Assembly: GCA_963743015.1 (NCBI GenBank)
Contig: CAVUOD010000017.1
Location: forward strand, 124,001-188,000
Length of the DNA stretch: 64,000 bases
Reading direction: 5' to 3'
Source of the DNA: CAVSRC01 sp963743015
Lineage (GTDB): Bacteria; Pseudomonadota; Alphaproteobacteria; Rhizobiales; Kaistiaceae
Position numbers and translations under genes: made by a program. A model generated the notes under the pieces. The model did no database searches, was not told where the DNA came from, and saw only the letters and a program-made list of their open reading frames with translations. Below are positions 22,824 to 31,675 of the stretch, in pieces; the stretch's first letter is position 1, and the number at the start of each line of letters is the position of its first letter.

Positions 22824-24187
22824 CTATTTCTTCTTGCGCGCGGCGCGCTGCTCCAGCTTCTTTTCGCGGAACTTGCGGGCCCAGTCGGGTTTCTCCACCT
22901 GCTGGCCGCGCGCAATGGCGAGCGCATCGGCCGCTACGTCGCGGGTGATGACGCTTCCTGCCGCCACGCTGGCGCCGTCACCGATGGTCACCGGCGCGAC
23001 CAGAACGGCGTTGGAGCCGATCGACACACCGGCGCCGATCTCGGTCCGGTGCTTGTCGAAGCCATCGTAATTGGCGGTGATGGTGCCGGCGCCGATATTG
23101 GTCTTCGCGCCGACATGGGCATCGCCGATATAGGCGAGGTGGTTGGCCTTGGCGCCGGCATCGAGGCGGGCGGCTCTTGACCTCGACGAAATCGCCGATA
23201 TGGACGTTCTCGCCGATATCGGCGCCGGGCCGGAGCCGGGCGAAGGGGCCGATAATGGCGCCGCTGGCGATCGTCGCCCCCTCGATGTGGCAGTTGGCGC
23301 GGATGGTGACATTGTCCGCCACCGTGACGCCGGGGCCGAAGAAGATGTTGGGCTCGAGCGTCACGTCGCGGCCGAGCTGCGTGTCGTGGCTGAACCACAC
23401 CGTGCTCGGCGCGATCATGGTGACGCCCGCGGCCATAGCCGCTTCGCGCGCTCGCCGTTGCCAGAGCCCTTCGACATGGGCGAGTTGCCCGCGCGTATTG
23501 ATGCCGGCCACTTCGTCCGAATCGGCCTCGACCACGACCACCTTCCTGCCAGCCGCGGCAGCGATCTCCACCGCGTCGGTCATGTAGTATTCGCCCTTGG
23601 CGTTGTCGGTGCCGATCTTGCCGAGCAGGCGGATGAGCCCGTGGCCCTGGAAGGCCATGACGCCGGCATTGCACAGGCCGATCAGTCTCTCCTCAGGGCT
23701 GGTGTCCCTCTCCTCGCGGATGGCGACGAGCTGCCGGCCCTGCACGACCAGCCGTCCATAGCCGGCTGGGATCGGGCGGGCGGAAGCCGAGGACGGCGAT
23801 GTCGGCGCCGCGGGCGAGCGCAGCACGCAGGCGCTTGAGCGTCTTGCCGGTGACCAGGGGCGTGTCGCCGAAAAGAACGAGCACATCGTCGGCGCCACGG
23901 TTGATGGCCTTCTTCGCGGTGAGAACCGCATGGCCGGTGCCGAGCCTCTGTTCCTGCACGAAGGCTTCTGCGTCCGGTGCCGCCTTGGCGAGGAAGGCGG
24001 TCGCCGCCTCCATGCCCGGCCCGACGACCACGGCAATGTCGTCGGCGCCGCTCGCCTTCGCTGCAGCCAGCACATGGCCGAGCATGGGCAGGCCCGCGAT
24101 CCTGTGGAGCACCTTGGGCGTCAAGGACTTCATCCGTGTGCCCTCGCCGGCGGCGAGGACGATGGCAAGACAGGAGCGTTTCGGCAT
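22824..24187 (-). CDS. glmU: Bifunctional GlmU, two apparent frameshifts
   Basis: N-acetylglucosamine-1-phosphate uridyltransferase and glucosamine-1-phosphate acetyltransferase, which completes UDP-GlcNAc. The N-terminal pyrophosphorylase begins LAIVLAAGEGTRMKS and has QRLGTGHAVLTAKKAI and VLVLFGDTPLV. The C-terminal left-handed beta-helix shows hexapeptide repeats and NIGAGTITANYDGFDKHRTE. The frame changes at about 23755–23775 (after GFRPPDPS, resuming PAGYGRLVVQG) and again at about 23165–23180 (after GDFVEVK, resuming AARLDAGAKANHLAYIGDA). The joined length of about 454 is normal. An essential gene with two breaks strongly suggests sequence errors. Confidence 0.93.
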
Positions 24188-24279
24188 GGCTTCCCCGCGT
24201 GGCCGTTTCCAGCAACCTTTCTGGCCGCCTGTGGCGAGAGGAAGGCGCGGACGGCGGCCGGCATTATCGCCGATTCGGT

Positions 24280-25017
24280 TTAGCCGATGTTGGCGAGGCC
24301 GGGAAAGGTCTCAAGCAGCCAATAGGAGACCGTGGCCATGCCGCCGGTGATGAACAGCACCCCGGTGATGACCAGCAGCCCGCCCATCACCTTCTCGACG
24401 GTGCCGAGATGGGAACGGAAGCGGCGCATGAAGCCGAGGAACGGGCCGGAGAACAGGCCGGCGACGATGAAGGGAATGCCGAGGCCGAGTGAATAGGCGG
24501 CAAGCAGCAGCGCGCCGCGGGTCACCGTCTGCTCGCTGCCGGCGACCGCCAGGATCGCCGCCAGAACCGGCCCGATGCACGGCGTCCAGCCGAAGGCGAA
24601 GGCCAGCCCCATGACATAGGCGCCGACCGGCCCGGCGGCCTGATTGGTGACCTGCAGGCGCGCCTCGCGGCTGAGAAAGGCGATGCGGAAGACGCCGAGG
24701 AAATGCAGCCCCATGACGATGATGACCACGCCGCCGACCACTGACAGAACGTCGATATGGCTGCGCACCAGCTGGCCGACGGCCGTGGCGGCGGCGCCGA
24801 GCGCAATGAACACGGTCGAGAAGCCCAGAACGAAGCTGAGCGAGGCGCCAAGGACCGTCCGCCTGGCCACTTGTACGTCGCCCTTGCCGGTGAGCTGGTC
24901 GAGGCTGACGCCCGCCATGTAGCAGAGATAGGGCGGCACCAGCGGCAGGACGCAGGGCGAGAGAAACGAGACGAGCCCGGCGACGGCTGCACCGGAAACG
25001 GAGACATCGATGGCCAT
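24280..25017 (-). CDS. ccdA: Cytochrome c biogenesis protein CcdA
   Basis: A 245-residue inner-membrane protein with six or more helices. It carries reductant across the membrane for cytochrome c maturation and periplasmic thiol reduction. Both redox cysteines are in the expected places: LSPCVLPLVPPYL (about residue 22) and GWTPCIGPVLAAIL (about 143). The ATG at 25017 was chosen because sequence further upstream is not family-like. No thioredoxin-like partner gene lies next to it. Confidence 0.93.
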   Translation of the reverse strand: MAIDVSVSGAAVAGLVSFLSPCVLPLVPPYLCYMAGVSLDQLTGKGDVQVARRTVLGASLSFVLGFSTVFIALGAAATAVGQLVRSHIDVLSVVGGVVIIVMGLHFLGVFRIAFLSREARLQVTNQAAGPVGAYVMGLAFAFGWTPCIGPVLAAILAVAGSEQTVTRGALLLAAYSLGLGIPFIVAGLFSGPFLGFMRRFRSHLGTVEKVMGGLLVITGVLFITGGMATVSYWLLETFPGLANIG

Positions 25018-25253
25018 GCCGGGAGTTCGCGTCCTGCTGTTCACGTCGCCGGCCGGGGTTATAGGCGCTGTCGCGGCGTGTCCACATTCACCTTTGCGCG
25101 AGGCGGCAGGCTTCGTTGGAAGCACCCCTCCCTCATGCCATCGGCGAAGACCGCTCTCGTCGGGCGAATGACCGCGCCCATGCGGCGATTGCGCGCACTC
25201 TCATCGGCCGTGAGCCGGAAAAACTAAGATTTTAGGGTTCTTGACGATGCTCG

Positions 25254-26591
25254 ATGCGCTTAAGGCAATCCCAAAGCCGGACGTTGAGGCCCATGCGTGA
25301 GCGATCGTCGTTGCTGAATGCCCGTCACGTTGAGAGTCTACTTGAGCGTATCGATCAGCTTCAAGTCATCGCGGAGTTTTTCCCGGCAGGCATTTGCATG
25401 TTCGACAAGCATCTCAATACGGTCGTGTGCAACACGCGCCTGAAAGAGATGCTCGAATATCCCGAGGAACTCTTCTCGAGGGGAAATCCGACGATCGAGG
25501 ATCTTTTCCGCTTCAACGCGCTGCGTGGCGAATATGGTCCCGGCGATATCGACGGGCACGTCCGCAGACGCATCGAGTTGGTCAAACAACGCGTCGAGCA
25601 CGTCTACGAGCGCGTGCGCCCAAACGGCATGATCCTCGAGGTGCGCGGCGTTCCCCTGGAGGGGGGCGGGTTTCTAACCACTTATGTCGATGTTACCGAA
25701 CAACGGCAGAAGGCACACGAAATCAGTGTGTTGATCGATAATTTCCCGGGCGGAATCGCCATGTTCGACGAGCATCTGAAGATGGTTGTTTCCAACCATC
25801 TTCTGCGGAAGATGCTGGATTACCCGGACGAGCTGTTCGCCAAGGGCAATCCCTGTCTGGAAGAGCTGTTCCGCTTCAACGCCCGGCGCGGTGAATATGG
25901 TCCGGGGGATATCGAAGAACATGTGCGCCAGCGGCTGGCGCGGGTGAAGGAACAGCGGGCGCATCAGTACGAACGTCGTCGGCCCGACGGCACCATACTC
26001 GAGGTGCGCGGAATCCCGATCACCGGCGGCGGCTTTGTCACGACCTATCTCGATGTGACGGAGAACCGGACGGCCCAGGCCCGCACGGCCCATATGGCTC
26101 ATCACGATACCCTCACCGGCCTCCCAAACCGGCTTCTTCTTCAGGATCGACTGAGCCAGGTCCTGGCTGCATTGCCGCGCGGTGGCGCGCCGGTCGCAGT
26201 TCACTATCTCGACCTCGATCGCTTCAAGCCGGTGAACGATCGCTATGGCCACGCGACCGGCGACGATCTGCTGAAGGCGGTGGCCGATCGGCTTCGCCAC
26301 GAAACGCGGCCGACCGACACGGCCGCTCGCGTCGGCGGTGACGAATTCATCGTGGTGCAGACGGGCATCCGGACGCCGGCCGATGCCGAGGTGCTGGCAC
26401 GGCGACTCGTCGAGGCAATGGCACGTGATTTCGTGATCGGCGAGCAAACACTGCACATCGGCGCCAGCATCGGCGTTGCGCTGGCACCCAACCACGGTGT
26501 TGAGCCCGAAGAGCTTATCAGGCTGTCCGATGCGGCACTTTACGAGGCAAAGTCCGCCGGCCGCGGCGATTTCCGGATAGCGCATCCGTAA
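25254..26591 (+). CDS. Diguanylate cyclase with duplicated PAS-like domains
   Basis: A soluble 445-residue protein. Two PAS-like sensor domains are near copies of each other: residues about 40–150 and 158–268, both with F-x-G-G/A-I-x-M-F-D-x-H-L, then a GEYGPGDI segment, and LEVRG-[VI]-P-[LI]. A GGDEF domain follows from about 285 (HDTLTGLPNR), with intact GGDEF and the RxxD inhibitory site (RPTD) five residues before it, so an active cyclase is expected. An alternative ATG at 25293 with GAGG four bases upstream may be the true start. There is no EAL domain. It is divergent from ccdA. Confidence 0.88.
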   Translation: MRLRQSQSRTLRPMRERSSLLNARHVESLLERIDQLQVIAEFFPAGICMFDKHLNTVVCNTRLKEMLEYPEELFSRGNPTIEDLFRFNALRGEYGPGDIDGHVRRRIELVKQRVEHVYERVRPNGMILEVRGVPLEGGGFLTTYVDVTEQRQKAHEISVLIDNFPGGIAMFDEHLKMVVSNHLLRKMLDYPDELFAKGNPCLEELFRFNARRGEYGPGDIEEHVRQRLARVKEQRAHQYERRRPDGTILEVRGIPITGGGFVTTYLDVTENRTAQARTAHMAHHDTLTGLPNRLLLQDRLSQVLAALPRGGAPVAVHYLDLDRFKPVNDRYGHATGDDLLKAVADRLRHETRPTDTAARVGGDEFIVVQTGIRTPADAEVLARRLVEAMARDFVIGEQTLHIGASIGVALAPNHGVEPEELIRLSDAALYEAKSAGRGDFRIAHP

Positions 26592-26614
26592 CGCCTATCG
26601 GCCCACCCAGGACC

Positions 26615-27637
26615 TCACCCTCCTGTCATGCTCATGTGGCGGGAGACGGCGGGGCGCAGGTGGGTGCGGTCGATGACGAAGTCGTGGCCCTTGGGCTTGC
26701 GCCCGATGGCTTCGTCGATTGCCGCGTGGAGAAGGTCGTCGCTCTCGGAAGCGCGCAGCGGCGCGCGCAGGTCGGCGGCATCCTCCTGGCCGAGGCACAT
26801 GTAGAGCGTGCCCGTGCAGGTCACCCGCACCCGGTTGCAGCTTTCGCAGAAATTGTGGGTGAGCGGCGTGATGAAGCCGAGCCGCCCGCCGGTCTCGCCA
26901 ACCCGTACATAGCGCGCCGGCCCGCCGGTCGAATCGGGCAGGTCCTCCAGCGTCCAGTGGTGCGCGAGCCGCGCCCTCACCTGGCTCAGCGGCAGATACT
27001 GGTCGGTGCGGTCGGCGCCGACCTCGCCCAGCGGCATGGTCTCGATCAGGGTCAGCTCCATGCCCGAACCGTGGGTCCAGCGGATGAGGTCGTCGATCTC
27101 GTCCTCATTGACGTCCTTGAGCGCCACGGCATTGACCTTGACGTGAAGCCCGGCGGCCTGGGCGGCGGCGATGCCGGCCTTCACCCGGTCGAGGTCGCCC
27201 CAGCGGGTGATGGCGCGAAACTTCGCCGGATCAAGGGTATCGACCGAGACGTTGATGCGCCTGATGCCGGCCGCGGCGAGTTCGCCGGCAAAGCGGGCGA
27301 GCTGCGAGCCGTTGGTGGTCAGCGTCAGCTCGTCAAGGGCGCCGCTGGCCAGATGCCGCGACAGGGCGCGGACCAGCGACATGACGTTGCGGCGGACCAG
27401 CGGCTCGCCGCCGGTCAGGCGCAGCTTGCGCACGCCGCGGGCGACGAAGGCCGAGCACAGGCGGTCAAGCTCCTCCAGGCTGAGAACGTCCTTCTTGGGC
27501 AGGAAGGTCATGTCCTCGGCCATGCAGTAGACGCAGCGGAAATCGCAGCGGTCGGTCACCGAAACACGAAGATAGCTGATCGACCGGCCATACCGGTCAA
27601 CGAGCGGCGCATGTCCGATGGCTGTGCTGGGCTGCAT
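26615..27637 (-). CDS. moaA: GTP 3',8-cyclase MoaA
   Basis: A 340-residue radical SAM enzyme that starts molybdenum cofactor synthesis by rearranging GTP. The N-terminal cluster motif CDFRCVYC (C-x3-C-x2-C) is at about residues 30–37. The GGEPL S-adenosylmethionine-binding segment follows. The C-terminal cluster cysteines are in FCESCNRVRVTCTGTLYMC, and the protein ends in the conserved Gly-Gly. GGGAG precedes the ATG at 27637. No other Mo-cofactor genes are in the window. Confidence 0.96.
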   Translation of the reverse strand: MQPSTAIGHAPLVDRYGRSISYLRVSVTDRCDFRCVYCMAEDMTFLPKKDVLSLEELDRLCSAFVARGVRKLRLTGGEPLVRRNVMSLVRALSRHLASGALDELTLTTNGSQLARFAGELAAAGIRRINVSVDTLDPAKFRAITRWGDLDRVKAGIAAAQAAGLHVKVNAVALKDVNEDEIDDLIRWTHGSGMELTLIETMPLGEVGADRTDQYLPLSQVRARLAHHWTLEDLPDSTGGPARYVRVGETGGRLGFITPLTHNFCESCNRVRVTCTGTLYMCLGQEDAADLRAPLRASESDDLLHAAIDEAIGRKPKGHDFVIDRTHLRPAVSRHMSMTGG

Positions 27638-27786
27638 CCCGTCTCCCTGGCGGCCGATCCCCGCTGGAGCGCCAGTATGTAGTGTTTCCACCCTATCGAT
27701 CAATCCCGCCGAACATATCGCTCGGCTCGCATAATTCAAAAGAGAATTGGGTTTCTGTATCGCTTTGAAAAGGCTGCAACTATCGG

Positions 27787-28674
27787 CTATGGCAAGCCGT
27801 GTTTTCCGGCGGCAATGCGGGCGAGCGCGCGGCCATAGTCGGTCTTACCGAGGTCGTCGGCGAGCCGGGTGAGTTCGTCGGCGGTGATCCAGCCGGCGGT
27901 GAAGGCGATCTCCTCCGGCGAGGCGATGAGCTGGTGTTGGCGGCCCTGGACCAGTTGCACGAACGACGCCGCTTCGAGCAGCGAAGCATGGGTGCCGGCA
28001 TCGAACCAGGCGAAGCCGCGGCCGAGCGATTCCACCGTCAGGTTGCCGTCGGTCAGGTAGCTGATGTTGAGATCGGTGATCTCGTATTCGCCGCGCTTGG
28101 AGGGTTTCAGGCTGCGGGCCCGCTCGACCACCGTGTCGTCGTAGAAATAGAGGCCGATCACCGCCCATTCGGATTTCGGCGCGAGCGGCTTTTCCTCGAT
28201 CGAGGTCGCCTTGCCGGTCGAATCGAAGGCGACCACACCGTAACGCTGGGGGTCTTCGACGTGATAGGCGAAGATGGTGGCGCCCGCGCGCCGGCTTCCC
28301 GCCGCCTGCAGCCGATCGGTAAGGCCGTGGCCGTAGATCAGATTGTCGCCGAGCACGAGGCAGGACGGCTGGCCGGCGATGAAATCGGCGCCGATGGTGA
28401 AGGCCTGGGCCAGTCCTTCCGGCTTGGGTTGCACGGCGTAGCTTACCGCGATGCCCCAGCGCGAACCGTCGCCGAGAAGCTGGTGAAAGGCCGGCGCCTG
28501 CTCCGGCGTGGTGATGATCAGGATGTCGCGAATGCCCGCCAGCATGAGGCTGGTCAGCGGGTAGTAGATCATCGGCTTGTCGTAAACCGGCAGAAGCTGC
28601 TTGGAGGTCACCAGCGTCAGCGGGTGCAGTCGCGTGCCGGCGCCGCCTGCCAGAATGATGCCCTTGCGGCTCAT
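27787..28674 (-). CDS. rfbA: Glucose-1-phosphate thymidylyltransferase
   Basis: A 295-residue enzyme making dTDP-glucose, the first step to dTDP-L-rhamnose. The nucleotide-binding start KGIILAGGAGTRLHPLT, SKQLLPVYDKPMIYYPL and LGDNLIYGHGL are all present, as is EEKPLAPKSEWAVIGLYFYD. The start ATG overlaps the stop of rfbD by four bases (ATGA), so the two are translationally coupled as the last genes of an rfbB-rfbD-rfbA unit. Confidence 0.96.
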   Translation of the reverse strand: MSRKGIILAGGAGTRLHPLTLVTSKQLLPVYDKPMIYYPLTSLMLAGIRDILIITTPEQAPAFHQLLGDGSRWGIAVSYAVQPKPEGLAQAFTIGADFIAGQPSCLVLGDNLIYGHGLTDRLQAAGSRRAGATIFAYHVEDPQRYGVVAFDSTGKATSIEEKPLAPKSEWAVIGLYFYDDTVVERARSLKPSKRGEYEITDLNISYLTDGNLTVESLGRGFAWFDAGTHASLLEAASFVQLVQGRQHQLIASPEEIAFTAGWITADELTRLADDLGKTDYGRALARIAAGKHGLP

Positions 28675-29546
28675 GGGCTTCTCCCTTTCGCCAACAGTTC
28701 CGTGACGGTGTCCTTCACCGCTTCGCGCCACGGCCTAGCGCGGAAGCCGAAGGTCGCCGCGAATTTCGACGAATCGAGTGCAGTGTAACGCGGGCGCCGC
28801 GCCGCCGCCGGGAAGGTGCTGGCCGGGACGGCATGGACCGGCGGGCTCTTGCCGGTGAACGGCGCCTGGGCGGCGACGATGGCACTCACCCATTGGTGGC
28901 GGGTCGCTGCACCGGTGCCGGCGACGTGCCAGGTGCCAAAGCGCCCCTCGCCGCGTTTCGCCAGAAGGAGAATCGCGTCGGCGAGGTCGCGCGCTGCCGT
29001 CGGCGAGCCGGTCTGGTCGCTGGCTGCCTTCAGTTCGGGGCGCTCGCCGGCCAGCCGCACCATGGTCTTGACGAAGTTGGCGCCATGCACGCTGAACACC
29101 CAGGCGGTACGCAGGATGTAGTGCTCCGCCGTGCCTTCCCTAACGGCCGTCTCGCCGGCCGCCTTGCTGCGCCCATAGGCACTCAGTGGCGCGATCGGGT
29201 CGTCCTCGACATAGGGGCTGTCCTTCTCGCCGTCGAAGACGTAGTCGCTGGAGACATGCACCAGCGGCACGCCATGACGGGCCGCGGCCTTGGCCAGAAC
29301 GCCCGGCCCGCAGGCATTGACCCGCATCGCTGACGCCATGTCGGTCTCGGCGGCGTCGACGGCATTGTAGGCCGCGGCATTGACGATGAAGGTCGGCGCG
29401 GCTGCGGCAATCGCCCGTTCAACCGCCTCGGCATCGGCGATATCGGCTTGCCCGTGGCCGAGCGCTGTCAGCGCCAAGCCCGTTGCCTGCGCCTGGCCGG
29501 CCAGCTCGCGGCCAAGCTGTCCGCCTGCGCCGAACACGAGGATCAA
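28671..29546 (-). CDS. rfbD: dTDP-4-dehydrorhamnose reductase, TTG start
   Basis: A 291-residue short-chain dehydrogenase that reduces dTDP-4-keto-L-rhamnose with NAD(P)H. The N-terminal Rossmann motif LVFGAGGQLGRELA is followed by NAAAYNAVDAAETD and the catalytic YGRSK (Tyr-x3-Lys; about residues 127–131). No ATG fits the family N-terminus. A TTG at 29546 overlaps the rfbB stop (TTGA) and gives the expected length, so I choose it. The 3' end overlaps rfbA by four bases. Confidence 0.92.
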   Translation of the reverse strand: MILVFGAGGQLGRELAGQAQATGLALTALGHGQADIADAEAVERAIAAAAPTFIVNAAAYNAVDAAETDMASAMRVNACGPGVLAKAAARHGVPLVHVSSDYVFDGEKDSPYVEDDPIAPLSAYGRSKAAGETAVREGTAEHYILRTAWVFSVHGANFVKTMVRLAGERPELKAASDQTGSPTAARDLADAILLLAKRGEGRFGTWHVAGTGAATRHQWVSAIVAAQAPFTGKSPPVHAVPASTFPAAARRPRYTALDSSKFAATFGFRARPWREAVKDTVTELLAKGRSP

Positions 29547-30602
29547 AGCGCCAGCCCCAGCCGTTCGCCGCGATAGCCGCCCTCGCGCACGCGCTGCCAC
29601 CAGTCCCGATTGTCGAGATACCAGTGCACGGTCTTTTTCAGCCCGGTGTCGAAGTCCTCCTGCGGCGTCCAGCCGAGTTCGGCCTGGATCTTGCCGGCGT
29701 CGATGGCGTAGCGCAGGTCGTGGCCCGGCCGATCCTTGACGAAGCTGATGAGCTTCTCGCGCGGGCCGATGGCAGCATCAGGCGCGAGTTCGTCCATCAG
29801 GCGGCAGATGGTCCTGACGACGTCGATATTGGTGCGCTCGCAGTTGCCGCCGACATTGTAGCTCTCGCCGATGCGTCCCCTTTGCGCGATCAGGAGCAAA
29901 GCGCGGACATGGTCCTCGACGAACAGCCAGTCGCGCACGTTGAGGCCCTCCCCGTAGACCGGCAGCGGCTTGCCCTCGAGGGAGTTGAGGACCATCAGCG
30001 GGATCAGCTTCTCGGGGAACTGATAGGGACCGTAATTGTTGGAGCAGTTGGAGAGCACCACCGGCAGGCCGTAGGTGTGGTGCCAGGCGCGCACGAGATG
30101 GTCGGACCCGGCCTTCGACGCCGAATAGGGCGAGTTCGGCCGGTAGGGCGAAGCCTCGGTGAAGACGCCGGCGCCGGTGTCGAGCGAGCCGAACACCTCG
30201 TCGGTCGAGACGTGATGGAAGCGGAAGCGTCTGGCGCCGCTCGGCCGGCAGGCTGCGCCACCAGGCGAGCGCCACGTCGAGCAGCACCGAGGTGCCGACG
30301 AGGTTGGTCTGGATGAAGGCCCCTGCCCCGTCGATCGAACGGTCGACATGGGTCTCGGCGGCAAGATGGATGATCGCGTCGGGCTCGGTCTCCGCGAGGA
30401 TGTCGCGCATGCGCGCGCCGTCGGCGATGTCGGCGCGGATGAAGCGGTAGCGCCTATCGTCGGCGACCGTGGCAAGGGAATCGAGATTGCCGGCATAGGT
30501 CAGCTTGTCGACCACCACCGCCTCGTGCGCAGTCGCGCCGATGATGTGGCGCACCAGCGCGGAGCCGATGAAGCCCGCCCCTCCGGTGACCAGGAAACGC
30601 AT
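29543..30602 (-). CDS. rfbB: dTDP-glucose 4,6-dehydratase, split by an apparent frameshift
   Basis: NAD-dependent enzyme converting dTDP-glucose to the 4-keto-6-deoxy sugar. The N-terminal frame has MRFLVTGGAGFIGSALVRHI and HLAAETHVDRSI. After about 30225–30245 family sequence continues in another frame: FRFHHVSTDEVFGSL with the catalytic Asp-Glu, then YSASKAGSDHLVRA with the Tyr-x3-Lys pair, and SNCSNNYGPYQFPEKL. The joined length of about 353 is normal. It is the first gene of the rfbBDA unit. The epimerase gene rfbC, often in such clusters, is absent from the window. Confidence 0.92.
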
Positions 30603-30685
30603 TGCAAAAGCTCCTCAGCGGCCTTTCCGGGATGCGGCCGGTCCGGCATTGCTTCCACCACGAAGCCGGCCGCCAGATCAAGGCG

Positions 30686-31675
30686 CTATGCGGATTGTGG
30701 ATAACAGCCTTTGGCGGTCGCGAGGCTGCGGGTGAGCGCCAGCACGGTGTCGATGGCCGGCGTCGCGATCCCGGTGAGCTGTCCGGCCTCCTGCACCGCC
30801 GTCACCAGGGCGTCGATCTCCAGCATCCGGCCGCGCTCCAGGTCCTGCAACATCGAGGTTTTGTGGGCACCGACCTGGCGCGCGCCCTCGATCCGCCGGT
30901 CGACATCGATGGGGAAGCGCACGCCGAGCTTCTCCGCGATCGCCTGGGCCTCGACCATCATGGCGCGCACCACGCTGCGTGTGTCCGGGTCGGCGACCAT
31001 CTGCTCCAGCGTGTGTCCGGTGATCGCCGAAACCGGGTTGAAGGAGAGGTTGCCCCACAACTTGACCCAGATTTCGGTGCGGATGTCGGGGCGCACCGGC
31101 GCCTGCAGGCCGGCGGCCACCAGTTCGGCGGCAAGCGCCGTCACCCGTTGCGTCTTGTCGCCCGATGGCTCGCCGAGGGAGAGGCGTGAATGGCTGACAT
31201 GGCGGATGACGCCCGGCGCCGTCACCTCGGTGGCAGCATAGACGACGCCGCCGATGGCCCGTTCGGGGCCGATGCGCTCCCAGATGGTGCCGTCAGGATC
31301 GACCGCGGCGAGCCGTGTGCCTTCCAGCGGCCCGCGATGGCGGTAGAAATACCACCAGGGCAGGCCGTTCTGCAGGGTGACGACGGCGGTTTCCGGGCCG
31401 AGCAGCGGCGCGATGGCGTCGAGCGCCGGGGCCACCGAATGGGCCTTGAGCGCCAGCAGAACATAGTCCTGCTCGCCGAAATCGGCGCCGTCGGCGCTGG
31501 CATTGACCGGCACCGTGGTCTCGTCGCCGCCCTCGATCAGGGTCAGGCCCCTGGTGATCAGCGCGTCGAGATGGGCGCCGCGGGCGATCACCGCCGGCTT
31601 CACCCGGCCGGCCATGGCCAGCCGGGCGGCGACATAGCCGCCGATCGCCCCGGCACCGAAGACGCAGATGCGCAT
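30686..31675 (-). CDS. 2-dehydropantoate 2-reductase family protein
   Basis: A 329-residue NADP-dependent reductase of the PanE/ApbA family. The nucleotide-binding motif MRICVFGAGAIGGYVAARLA starts the protein. LQNGLPWWYF and KLWGNLSFNPVSAITGHTLEQM are family signatures, the latter carrying the catalytic lysine. Many bacteria have several paralogues that do not make pantoate. This one is the last gene of a coupled operon with a CoA ligase and an FAH-family hydrolase, which suggests a catabolic 2-keto acid substrate rather than a role in pantothenate synthesis. Its ATG overlaps the ligase stop (TGATG). Confidence 0.85.
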   Translation of the reverse strand: MRICVFGAGAIGGYVAARLAMAGRVKPAVIARGAHLDALITRGLTLIEGGDETTVPVNASADGADFGEQDYVLLALKAHSVAPALDAIAPLLGPETAVVTLQNGLPWWYFYRHRGPLEGTRLAAVDPDGTIWERIGPERAIGGVVYAATEVTAPGVIRHVSHSRLSLGEPSGDKTQRVTALAAELVAAGLQAPVRPDIRTEIWVKLWGNLSFNPVSAITGHTLEQMVADPDTRSVVRAMMVEAQAIAEKLGVRFPIDVDRRIEGARQVGAHKTSMLQDLERGRMLEIDALVTAVQEAGQLTGIATPAIDTVLALTRSLATAKGCYPQSA

